Below are positions 6,387 to 13,392 of a stretch of 15,103 bases of DNA, in pieces. The notes under the pieces are model-generated. The model searched no databases. It was not told the origin of the DNA and saw only the letters and a program-made list of their open reading frames with translations. Numbering within the stretch: the first letter of the stretch is position 1; each line of letters opens with the position of its first letter. The DNA comes from DATAFF01 sp036257595 (lineage in GTDB: Bacteria; Pseudomonadota; Alphaproteobacteria; Rhizobiales; Aestuariivirgaceae), in NCBI GenBank assembly GCA_036257595.1, contig DATAFF010000109.1, positions 1-15,103 of the forward strand, written 5' to 3'. The position numbers and the translations under genes were made by a program.

Positions 6387-7978
6387 CGCCGCATGATCAG
6401 ATCGGCGCCGCGCTCGCCGATCATGATTGCCGGAGCGTTGGTGTTGCCGCTCGGGATCTCCGGCATGATCGAGGCATCGACGATCCGCAGATTGTCGATG
6501 CCGCGAACTCTCAGATGCCGATCGGTGACGGCCATCGGATCGTCATCGGCACCCATACGGCACGTGCCGACCGGGTGATAGCCCGATAACGCTGCCTCGG
6601 CGATACCTTGAAGCCCGTCGCCCTCACTCTCCTTCGACAGGATCTCGGCGCTGCGGAACGGATCGAGCGCCCGCGCCGATGCGATGTGCCGGGCGATTCT
6701 CACGCCATCGAGAAGGTCGCGGCGGTCCTGCTCCTCGGTGAGATAGTTCGGCTGGATCACCGGATGATCAGCCGGATCGCTCGAGCGCAAAGTGATCGAC
6801 CCGTGGCTTGAGGGCCGCATCAGGCTGATATCGAGTTGGAACCCGGCTGTCGCCAACTTCCGCTGCGCTGGATCCTCGACGATGCACATCGGCGTGAAGA
6901 ACAATTGCAGTTGCGGGAAATCCTCGGTGCCGCGCAAGGTCACGAAGCCGCCGGTGCTCCAGAACGGGGCCGCCGCCGGACCGCTGCGGGTGAGGAGATA
7001 ACGCAGGCCGATCAACGCCGCCCGATCGAGCCGCTGGTAGCGGTCGAAGGTCAGGTCGGCACGCCGGCAGCCATACCGGATCGCGACCTGGATGTGGTCC
7101 TTGAGGCCTTTGCCGACGCCTGGAAGATCGTGAACCATCGCAATGCCGAGGCTCTGCAGAATCATGGCCGGACCGATGCCCGACAGCATCAGGAGCTGCG
7201 GCGTCGCGATCGCGCCCATCGCCACGATCACCTCGCGCGACGCTGTGATCGTCCTTGTCCCTCCGTGATCGCGGATGATTGCACCCCTCGCCCGGCCCTT
7301 CCCGACGACGAGGCCGAGCGCCGTGCTGTGGGTCATGATCCTGAGATTGCGCCGACCCGCCGCCGGCCGGAGAAACGCATAGGCCGCATCGATGCGCCGA
7401 CCGCCATGGACATTGACGTCATAAGTGCCGAATCCCGTCTGGGTCGCGCCGTTGAAATCATCGTTGAGCGCAAAGCCGCTCTCGACCGCCGCGCCGAGAA
7501 AGGCGTCGTCGAGCGGCCCATGATTGCCGGCCCGGCTCGTCTTGAGCGGCCCGTCCGCCGAATGATACGGCCCCGCGCCACGCCAGCTCCCCTCCGACTT
7601 CTTGAAATAGGGCAGCACATCGGCGAAGGACCAGCCGGCAAGACCGGCTTTGGCCCAGCCATCATAGTCGCGGGCATTGCCGCGAATATAGATCATGCCG
7701 TTGATCGTCGAGGAACCGCCGAGACCCCTCCCGCGCGGCCAATAGATGCGCCGGCCCATGAGCGCTGACTGTGGCTCGGTGCGGTACATCCAGTCATGCT
7801 GCGGCCGGCCGAACACAAAGCCGTTGGCCGCCGGCATCGCCACCAGCAGGCTGTTGCTGCCGCCGCCGGCCTCGACCAGCACGACTTCGGCGGCGCCATC
7901 TTCGCTCAACCGGTTGGCCAGAACCGCCCCGGCCGATCCCGCACCGAGAATGAGATAGTCGCAAGCGATGGTCGTCAT
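6383..7978 (-). CDS. GMC-family FAD-dependent oxidoreductase (choline/alcohol dehydrogenase-like)
   Basis: 531 residues, usual length for the choline dehydrogenase/AlkJ branch. The FAD-binding Rossmann motif GAGSAG is at 12-17, followed by VVLVEAG (32-38). GMC signature 1 is seen as GRGLGGSSTINGMIYIRG (83-100) and signature 2 as GAIATPQLLMLSGIG (255-269). The catalytic His468 lies in HPVGTCRMG and the partner Asn514 in GNTNAP, so the enzyme looks intact. It should oxidise an alcohol to an aldehyde or ketone and pass electrons to a quinone or another acceptor; no leader is seen, so it is cytoplasmic or membrane-associated. GGGAG lies three bases before the ATG. It is divergent from the aldolase/peptidase/racemase-like operon (110-base spacer), which may mean shared control. 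Substrate unknown. The gene ends 4 bases into the convergent small secreted gene. Confidence 0.95.
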   Translation of the reverse strand: MTTIACDYLILGAGSAGAVLANRLSEDGAAEVVLVEAGGGSNSLLVAMPAANGFVFGRPQHDWMYRTEPQSALMGRRIYWPRGRGLGGSSTINGMIYIRGNARDYDGWAKAGLAGWSFADVLPYFKKSEGSWRGAGPYHSADGPLKTSRAGNHGPLDDAFLGAAVESGFALNDDFNGATQTGFGTYDVNVHGGRRIDAAYAFLRPAAGRRNLRIMTHSTALGLVVGKGRARGAIIRDHGGTRTITASREVIVAMGAIATPQLLMLSGIGPAMILQSLGIAMVHDLPGVGKGLKDHIQVAIRYGCRRADLTFDRYQRLDRAALIGLRYLLTRSGPAAAPFWSTGGFVTLRGTEDFPQLQLFFTPMCIVEDPAQRKLATAGFQLDISLMRPSSHGSITLRSSDPADHPVIQPNYLTEEQDRRDLLDGVRIARHIASARALDPFRSAEILSKESEGDGLQGIAEAALSGYHPVGTCRMGADDDPMAVTDRHLRVRGIDNLRIVDASIMPEIPSGNTNAPAIMIGERGADLIMRR

Positions 7979-8088
7979 CCGCTCCCGTTCCTTGGCCGTC
8001 GAACTTTAGAGCATGGCGCTGTCAGGTCTAGCCGGCGCTGGGTGAGCGGGCCATTTCGTGCTAGCGAGAGGCCGACAAGGAGGACCGC
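7979..8088. promoter_or_regulatory. Divergent promoter region, GMC oxidoreductase versus aldolase operon
   Basis: This 110-base spacer must serve both directions. The only clear element is the strong Shine-Dalgarno AAGGAGG at 8077-8083, five bases before the aldolase start. I see no convincing operator palindrome or promoter hexamers. Confidence 0.5.
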
Positions 8089-8868
8089 ATGACCGAAAAG
8101 GCCAGTTTGAAAGCCCGCATGACGGCCGGCGAGACGGTGATCGGGACTTGGCTCAACATTCCCCATCCGATAGCCATCGAAGCCATGGCCGGCCCCGATT
8201 TCGATTTCATCCAGATCGATGGCGAGCATGGCCCGATTCATCCCGATTTGCTTCATGAGCTGCTTCCAGCCGCCCGAGCAGCCGGCATGTCCGCCGTCTA
8301 CCGCGCCCGGCGCAACCGCGACGATCTGGTCTCGGCGGCTCTCGACCAGGGCCTCGAGGCGGTCATGGTGCCGATGGTCAACACCGCCGAGGCAGCGCGG
8401 GCAGCCGTCGCTGCCGCCAAATATCCCCCGCTCGGCCGGCGCGGCTTTGGGCCCTGGCGGGCCACCAACTATTACCGTTCCGCCGCTGGCTATCCCCAAC
8501 AGGCCAATCGCGACATCCTCGTTTCCGTCCAGATCGAGCATGTCGAGGGGCTGGCCAATCTCGATGCGATCGCCGCTGTCGAGGGCCTCGACCTCCTCTA
8601 TGTCGGCCCCGCCGACCTTGCCCTCAGCCTCGGGCTGGAAGTGGGCGCCCGCGACCCGCGGATGGACGATGCCTATTTGAGGGTGGCCGACGCCGCCGCC
8701 CGCCACGGCAAGCTCGCCGGCAGCGACGTCGTGTCGCTCGATGGCGTCCGTGGCCTCGCCGGCCTCGGCTATCGCTTCTTCACCTATGGCGGCGACCTCG
8801 GCTACCTGACCGCCGGCGTCGCTGCCGCGGGCTCGGAATTGCGAAAGGCCCTGAAGTCGGCGGCATGA
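8089..8868 (+). CDS. HpcH/HpaI family class II aldolase (2-keto-3-deoxy / 4-hydroxy-2-oxo acid aldolase)
   Basis: 259 residues, typical length. Metal-dependent aldolases of this family split 4-hydroxy-2-oxo acids into pyruvate and an aldehyde. The residues that match the active site of E. coli HpaI are present: His47 in DGEHGP (44-49), Arg72 in YRARR, metal ligands Glu150 in QIEH and Asp176 in VGPADLALSLG. It is the first gene of a three-gene operon with a strong Shine-Dalgarno (AAGGAGG, spacing 5), and its stop overlaps the next start as ATGA. The neighbours, a C15-type peptidase and a proline-racemase-superfamily protein, suggest that it performs the carbon-carbon cleavage at the end of a pathway for a cyclic amino acid or a hydroxylated keto acid; that is inference. 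The natural substrate is not readable: 2-keto-3-deoxy sugar acids and 4-hydroxy-2-oxoglutarate are both possible. Confidence 0.93.
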   Translation: MTEKASLKARMTAGETVIGTWLNIPHPIAIEAMAGPDFDFIQIDGEHGPIHPDLLHELLPAARAAGMSAVYRARRNRDDLVSAALDQGLEAVMVPMVNTAEAARAAVAAAKYPPLGRRGFGPWRATNYYRSAAGYPQQANRDILVSVQIEHVEGLANLDAIAAVEGLDLLYVGPADLALSLGLEVGARDPRMDDAYLRVADAAARHGKLAGSDVVSLDGVRGLAGLGYRFFTYGGDLGYLTAGVAAAGSELRKALKSAA

Positions 8869-9551
8869 CTGATTCTCGGCCCATCCTCGTCACCGGCTTC
8901 GAACCCTATGGCGGCTTGAGCTCGAACCCGTCCCTTCGGGCAATGGAGCGGCTCGCCGGCACTGCGGTCGCCGGTCGGACGGTGATCGGGCGCAGTCTGC
9001 CAGTGGCGCTTGCGAGTATCGGGCCGGCGATCGCCGCAATGCTGGACGAGATCGCACCGGCAGCGGTGGTGAGCCTCGGCCTGTCGCCCGGCGAGGCGGT
9101 GATCCGCATCGAGCGGGTGGCGGTCAACCTCGCCGATTTTTTGCTTCCCGACAATGACGGCCTGACCCATCGCGACCGGCCGATTGCCGACGACGGTGCC
9201 GCCGCGCTGTTCGCGACCCTTCCCGTCCGGGCGATCGAGACCGCATGCAACGCTGCCGGCATCCCGGCAAGGATTTCGCTCAGCGCGGGCAGCTATCTGT
9301 GCAATGCCTGCCTCTATCGCTTCCTGGCGCTTGCCGGCGACCACCCCGGCTCGCCCCTGTGCGGTTTTCTCCATGTGCCTCACACCCCCGAAGAGGTGGC
9401 GCAGCGCCTCATCGACGAGGCGAGAGGACGTCGCGCCGCGGCGCAGACTGCCGAGCTTGCCTCGATGGAGCTCGAGCGCATTGTCCGCGCAGCTGCCATC
9501 GCCATCACCGAAACCGCAAGGGTCCTCGACAGATGCGAAGCCACCGCCTGA
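8865..9551 (+). CDS. pcp: Pyroglutamyl-peptidase I-like cysteine peptidase (family C15)
   Basis: 228 residues. Family C15 removes N-terminal pyroglutamate from peptides in the cytoplasm. By comparison with the Bacillus enzyme the catalytic triad is complete: Glu83 in IERVAVN, Cys146 in SAGSYLCNACLY and His170 in GFLHVPHTPEE. The N-terminal VTGFEPYGG (9-17) is the family's usual opening. After the IERVAVN motif the sequence is LADFLLPDN where the Bacillus enzyme has LNDARIPDN, so the surroundings of the substrate pocket differ somewhat and a related lactam could be the true substrate. The start overlaps the aldolase stop by 4 bases (ATGA) and the next gene begins 19 bases before this one ends, so all three are translated together. 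A role in feeding a cyclic amino acid to the neighbour enzymes is inferred. Family call firm. Confidence 0.92.
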   Translation: MTDSRPILVTGFEPYGGLSSNPSLRAMERLAGTAVAGRTVIGRSLPVALASIGPAIAAMLDEIAPAAVVSLGLSPGEAVIRIERVAVNLADFLLPDNDGLTHRDRPIADDGAAALFATLPVRAIETACNAAGIPARISLSAGSYLCNACLYRFLALAGDHPGSPLCGFLHVPHTPEEVAQRLIDEARGRRAAAQTAELASMELERIVRAAAIAITETARVLDRCEATA

Positions 9552-10606
9552 TATCGCTCGTTGGATGCCATGCCGAGGGCGAGGTCGGCGACGTCATCAT
9601 CGGTGGCGTGCTGCCGCCGCCGGGCCGCACCATGTTCGAGAAAATGCGCAACATGGAGCGCGACCACGACCATGTTCGCCGCTTCCTGATCAGCGAGCCG
9701 CGGGGCAGCGTCGCCCGCCATGTCAATCTGCTGGTGCCGCCGACCCGCGACGACTGCGACGCCGGCGTCATCATCATGGAGCCGACCGAATATCCGCCAA
9801 TGTCCGGCTCAAATTCGATCTGCACCGTCACGGTCCTGCTCGAGACCGGCATGATCCCGATGCGCGATCCCGAGACAGTGGTGCGGCTCGACACGCCGGC
9901 GGGGCCGATCACTGCCCGCGCGCGGTGCCGCGACGGCCGCTGCTGCTCGGTCGAGATCGCCAATGTGCCGGCTTTCGTCGATCGGCTGGACGCCAAGATC
10001 GAGGTCGAGGGGCTCGGCACCGTCACGCTCGACACCGCCTATGGCGGCATGTTCTACGCCATCGTCGATGCCACCCGGTTCGGCTTCGCGGTGACGCCCG
10101 ACGAGGCCCGCGACCTCGCCATCGTCGGCGAGAAGATTCGCCTGGCGGCGCGCGACCAGCTGACCGTGACCCATCCCGAGAACCCGTCGATCGCCGGTGT
10201 TTCCATCGTGCAGCTCAACCGGCCGTTCGAAGGCGTCGGCAAGGCGACTCGCAACACCTGCATTGTCGCGCCCGGCCGCTCCGACCGCAGCCCGACCGGC
10301 ACTGGCACCAGCGCCCGCATGGCGGTGCTCCATGCCCGCGGCCTGATGAAGGTCGGCGACGAGATGATCCATGAATCGATCATTGGCTCGCAATTTCGCG
10401 GTCGCATCCTCGGCGAGACCCGTGTCGGCACTGTCCCAGCGATCGAGCCCGCGATAGAGGGCCGCGCCTTCATCACCGGCTTCATGAATTATCTGCTCGA
10501 TCCCGCCGACCCCTGGCCGGAGGGCTATCGCGTCGCCGACACCTGGGGCGTCACCGGCGGGCTGGCGATGCATCAGGAGCAGACGAGAGATCCCGCCGCA
10601 GAATGA
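9533..10606 (+). CDS. Proline racemase superfamily protein with Ser/Thr at the two active-site cysteine positions
   Basis: 357 residues from the ATG at 9533, which lies 19 bases inside pcp; the frame is open further upstream, but that part is a shadow of pcp and the family's N-terminal motif starts only here (CHAEGEVGD, 12-20). Proline racemases and 4-hydroxyproline epimerases use two cysteines in MCGH and SPCGTGT. Here the first motif is MSGSNSIC (Ser91) and the second SPTGTGTSA (Thr255), and the His after MCG is also changed (Ser93). Replacement of both cysteines rules out ordinary racemization; a Thr at the second site is known from trans-3-hydroxy-L-proline dehydratases, but those keep the first Cys. 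The protein therefore belongs to a divergent branch, most likely a dehydratase or isomerase of a proline-like ring (inference). Family ends are typical (YRVADTWG). Its last 56 bases overlap the convergent tsaB-rimI fusion. Automatic labels of proline racemase would be misleading. Confidence 0.9.
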   Translation: MRSHRLISLVGCHAEGEVGDVIIGGVLPPPGRTMFEKMRNMERDHDHVRRFLISEPRGSVARHVNLLVPPTRDDCDAGVIIMEPTEYPPMSGSNSICTVTVLLETGMIPMRDPETVVRLDTPAGPITARARCRDGRCCSVEIANVPAFVDRLDAKIEVEGLGTVTLDTAYGGMFYAIVDATRFGFAVTPDEARDLAIVGEKIRLAARDQLTVTHPENPSIAGVSIVQLNRPFEGVGKATRNTCIVAPGRSDRSPTGTGTSARMAVLHARGLMKVGDEMIHESIIGSQFRGRILGETRVGTVPAIEPAIEGRAFITGFMNYLLDPADPWPEGYRVADTWGVTGGLAMHQEQTRDPAAE

Positions 10607-11654
10607 GCGCATCCTCGCCGCTCGCGTAATAGTCCTTTCGCCGTCCCGCCTCGCGAAAATCGCAAGTCTCATAGAGCCGGCGGGCCGCGGCATTTCCCTC
10701 CGCCACCTCGATGAAGATCACCGCACCGCCTGACGCCTTCGCCCACTTACTGAGCGCCGCCACCAGCGCCCGCGCGATGCCATTGCGACGAAAGGACGAT
10801 CGGGTGCCGATGGTCAGGATCTCGACCTCGCCGCCCCCCTGGCGGGCGAGCACGAAGCCTGCCGGCTCGCCACCGATCCGGGCGAGCAGCGCAATGCTGC
10901 CCGGCGATGCCAACAGGGCGGCGAACTCACGGTCGCGCCAAGGTTGGCTGAAGCATTCGGCATGGAGAGCTGCCAAAACTGGTGCTGCCTCCTCGCCGAT
11001 CATTATGATCTCGGGCGGCGGCAGGCGGGCGTCGGGAGTCCGGAGATAGAGCGGATCGGGCGGTGCCTGAGCAGGATCGCGCTGGGCAGCCAGCCGAGCC
11101 ACGGTGACTGGATCGGGAAGGTCGGCGCCACCCGACCGGACGGCATCGGGCAGATGCCGCAGCAGCAGCCCCGCTCCGGTACCGGCAAGCAGCACGCCCT
11201 GCCTACGGCACAGCGCCACCGCCGCCGCCACCGGCAGCAGCTGCGGCGCCTGAGGTTGCCGGCCGAACAGCTGGAAATAGACCTCGCCACGCCGGGCGTC
11301 GACCGCGATGGCGGCCGGCCGGTCGGCCGGATTGTCGCCGACACTCCGGGCAATGGCCTCGAGCGTCGGGATGCCCAGCGCCGGCCGCCCCGTCGCCAAG
11401 GCAAGGCCCCGCACAAAGGCAAGGCCGATCCGGATGCCAGTGAAGGTTCCGGGACCGCAAGTGGCGGCGAACCGGTCGAGATCGTGGGCGTTGAGCGCCG
11501 CCCCGCCGAGCAGCTCCTGCACCATCACGGGCAGGCGCTCGGCCTGGCCGGTCTCCATCGCCTCGAAAGCGCACCCCAGCGACCGGTTACTGGCACTGTC
11601 ATAAAGAGCGGCGGAACACGCCTGAAGCGACGTGTCGAGGCCGAGGATGATCAT
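10551..11654 (-). CDS. tsaB-rimI: TsaB-RimI fusion: t6A tRNA modification subunit joined to ribosomal-protein/N-terminal acetyltransferase
   Basis: 367 residues in one uninterrupted frame. Residues 1 to about 212 are TsaB, the partner of TsaD in making N6-threonylcarbamoyladenosine in tRNA: ILGLDTSLQACSAAL (3-17), CGPGTFTGIRIGLAF (66-80) and the C-terminal PLYLRTPDAR (201-210). Residues from about 216 are a complete RimI-type GNAT acetyltransferase: FSQPWRDREFAALL (235-248), acetyl-CoA loop RRNGIARAL (289-297), then EVAEGNAAARRLYETCDF (316-333) and RRKDYY (338-343). There is almost no linker, so the original tsaB stop and rimI start have been lost. In many bacteria the two genes are adjacent, which explains the fusion. 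Start is 3 bases after the nfuA stop, so it belongs to that operon. The last dozen residues (SSAPDASPARR) lie beyond the usual RimI end, inside the overlap with the convergent gene. Confidence 0.92.
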   Translation of the reverse strand: MIILGLDTSLQACSAALYDSASNRSLGCAFEAMETGQAERLPVMVQELLGGAALNAHDLDRFAATCGPGTFTGIRIGLAFVRGLALATGRPALGIPTLEAIARSVGDNPADRPAAIAVDARRGEVYFQLFGRQPQAPQLLPVAAAVALCRRQGVLLAGTGAGLLLRHLPDAVRSGGADLPDPVTVARLAAQRDPAQAPPDPLYLRTPDARLPPPEIIMIGEEAAPVLAALHAECFSQPWRDREFAALLASPGSIALLARIGGEPAGFVLARQGGGEVEILTIGTRSSFRRNGIARALVAALSKWAKASGGAVIFIEVAEGNAAARRLYETCDFREAGRRKDYYASGEDALILRRDLSSAPDASPARR

Positions 11655-11657
11655 AAG

Positions 11658-12215
11658 CTAGACGGGGCGCACCTCGGTCACCTCCGGAATGAAATGCCGG
11701 AGCAGGTTCTCGATCCCGTGCTTGAGCGTGGCGGTGGAGGACGGGCAGCCCGAGCACGAGCCCCGCATGTTGAGGAACACCACGCCGTCGCGATAGCCCT
11801 GGAAGGTGATGTCGCCGCCATCCTGGGCCACCGCCGGCCGCACCCGGCTGTCAAGCAGCTCCTTGATCGTCTGCACGATCTCCTGATCGGCCTCGGCGAA
11901 ATCCTCTGGGCCGCCCGAAGCTTGCGCCGGCTGATCGAGGGTCACCGGCGCCCCCGACAGATAGTGCTCCATGATCACGCCGAGCACCGCCGGCTTGAGG
12001 TGCTGCCAGTCCCCCTGCCCCTTGGTGACTGTGATGAAATCGGCCCCGAGAAAGACGCCCGTCACCCCCTCGACCTCGAACAAGCGCTGCGCCAGCGGCG
12101 ATTCCGCCGCGTCGTCCGGGCCGCGATATTCACGCGGCACCCCGGGCGCAACGCTCTTCCCGGGAATGAACTTCAAAGTGGCAGGATTAGGCGTGGCTTC
12201 GGTTTGGATGAACAT
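11658..12215 (-). CDS. nfuA: NifU-like Fe-S cluster scaffold/carrier protein (Nfu type, N-terminal Nfu domain)
   Basis: 185 residues from the ATG at 12215. An in-frame ATG ten codons upstream (12245) would add a non-conserved stretch; the chosen start has AAGGAA seven bases ahead and yields the family opening MFIQTEATPNPATLKFIPG. Residues 1 to about 88 form the Nfu N-terminal domain and about 110-185 the NifU C-terminal domain with the cluster-binding pair CSGC (Cys154, Cys157) after GDITFQGYRDGVVFLNMRG. The protein holds a 4Fe-4S cluster at a dimer interface and delivers it to apo-proteins in the cytoplasm. It lies downstream of trpS with a 52-base spacer and 3 bases upstream of tsaB-rimI, an order often seen in Hyphomicrobiales. 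It is the second iron-related function in the window, but there is no sign of shared control with the imelysin operon. Confidence 0.94.
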   Translation of the reverse strand: MFIQTEATPNPATLKFIPGKSVAPGVPREYRGPDDAAESPLAQRLFEVEGVTGVFLGADFITVTKGQGDWQHLKPAVLGVIMEHYLSGAPVTLDQPAQASGGPEDFAEADQEIVQTIKELLDSRVRPAVAQDGGDITFQGYRDGVVFLNMRGSCSGCPSSTATLKHGIENLLRHFIPEVTEVRPV

Positions 12216-12222
12216 GGGCCGG

Positions 12223-12228
12223 TTCCTT
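12223..12228 (-). promoter_or_regulatory. Shine-Dalgarno that sets the nfuA start
   Basis: On the minus strand AAGGAA lies seven bases before the ATG at 12215 and falls after the alternative upstream ATG at 12245, so it supports the shorter protein. Confidence 0.6.
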
Positions 12229-12267
12229 GGGCAATTACCCTTCAATTTAGGCCTGTAGGGGCCAGTC

Positions 12268-13302
12268 TCAAGCCCCGACGAACCCGACTATACGCTTTAC
12301 GTTGCGTAAAATCGGCTGAGCGATCTCCCGGGCCCGGGCCGCGCCATCCGCCAGGATCCGGTCGATTTGCGCCGGATCGGCGGTCAGCCGGCGCATTTCC
12401 CCGGCGATCGGCGACAGCCGCTCCACCGCCAGATCGGCCAGCGCCTGCTTGAAGCTCGAGAACGGCCCGCCGCCGAATTCCGCCAGCACCTTCTGCCGGT
12501 CGACCCCGGCAAGCGCCGCAAAGATGCCGACCAGGTTTTCGGCCTCCGCCCGGTTCTTCAGCCCGGCCACCTCGCGCGGCAGCGGCTCGGGATCGGTCCG
12601 GGCCTTGCGGATCTTGCGGGCGATGGTCTCCGCGTCGTCGGTCAAATTGATCCGCGACAGCTCGGCCGGATCGGATTTCGACATCTTCTTGGTGCCGTCC
12701 TTGAGCGACATCACACGGGTCGCCGGCCCCTGGATCAACGGCTCGGGCAGGGTGAAGAACGCCTCCCCGAAGCCGAGCCGGGCGATCGCCGACGCGTAAT
12801 CGACATTGAACTTCTGGCCGATGTCGCGCGCGAGCTCGAGATGCTGCTTCTGGTCCTCACCGACCGGCACATGCGTCGCATGGTAGAGCAGAATGTCGGC
12901 CGCCATCAGATTGGGGTAGACATAGAGCCCGACGGACGCCCGCTCCTTGTCCTTGCCGGCCTTCTCCTTGAACTGCGTCATCCGCTCGAGCCAGCCCAGC
13001 CGGGCGACGCAATTGAAGATCCAGGCAAGCTCGGCATGCTCGCCAACCTGGCTCTGATTGAAGATGATGCTGCGCTTCGGGTCGACGCCGCAGGCGATAT
13101 AGGCGGCGGTGACGTCGCGGATCGCCCGGTTGAGCTCCTCCGGATCCTGCCACACCGTGATCGCATGCATGTCGACCACGCAATAGATGCATTCATGCGT
13201 GTCCTGCAGCCGGATCCAGTTGAGCATCGCGCCGAGGTAGTTGCCGAGATGGAGATTCCCGGTCGGCTGCATGCCGGAGAAAACGCGTGCGGTCGGTTTC
13301 AT
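12268..13302 (-). CDS. trpS: Tryptophanyl-tRNA synthetase
   Basis: 344 residues, normal for the bacterial class Ic enzyme that charges tRNA-Trp in the cytoplasm. The HIGH-type motif appears as TGNLHLGN (14-21), the KMSKS loop as KKMSKSDP (205-212), and the conserved GEDQKQHLE is at 148-156; FSGMQPTGN at 8-16 is the usual start region. Everything needed for activity is present. The gene follows murJ after a 90-base spacer that contains an 18-bp palindrome and precedes nfuA by 52 bases. There is no good Shine-Dalgarno. No leader peptide rich in Trp codons and no T-box is visible in the spacer. Confidence 0.97.
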   Translation of the reverse strand: MKPTARVFSGMQPTGNLHLGNYLGAMLNWIRLQDTHECIYCVVDMHAITVWQDPEELNRAIRDVTAAYIACGVDPKRSIIFNQSQVGEHAELAWIFNCVARLGWLERMTQFKEKAGKDKERASVGLYVYPNLMAADILLYHATHVPVGEDQKQHLELARDIGQKFNVDYASAIARLGFGEAFFTLPEPLIQGPATRVMSLKDGTKKMSKSDPAELSRINLTDDAETIARKIRKARTDPEPLPREVAGLKNRAEAENLVGIFAALAGVDRQKVLAEFGGGPFSSFKQALADLAVERLSPIAGEMRRLTADPAQIDRILADGAARAREIAQPILRNVKRIVGFVGA

Positions 13303-13345
13303 GGCCGACGCTTATGCCGGGAAAGCGTTGCGATCTCAAGCGCCG

Positions 13346-13363
13346 CTGTGCCGTACGGCACAG
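13346..13363. repeat. Perfect 18-bp palindrome between murJ and trpS
   Basis: CTGTGCCGTACGGCACAG is fully self-complementary. It lies 44 bases upstream of the trpS start and 30 bases after the murJ stop. As RNA it could form a 7-bp stem with a GTAC loop; no U run follows on the minus strand, so it is a poor intrinsic terminator and may be a protein-binding site or RNA processing/attenuation element. Regulator unknown. Confidence 0.6.
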
Positions 13364-13392
13364 GGGAATGCGTCCGCGACAGGATTCGGTCA

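Noticed and set aside
9245..9532. Upstream extension of the racemase-like frame
   Set aside because: It lies inside pcp in another frame, with no conserved residues; family homology starts at the ATG at 9533.
9533..10606. Naming the gene proline racemase or 4-hydroxyproline epimerase
   Set aside because: Both active-site cysteines are replaced, so these reactions are unlikely; only the superfamily is stated.
12216..12267. Possible terminator between trpS and nfuA
   Set aside because: On the minus strand only GGCC arms of four bases around a six-base loop are found, without a T run; too weak to call.
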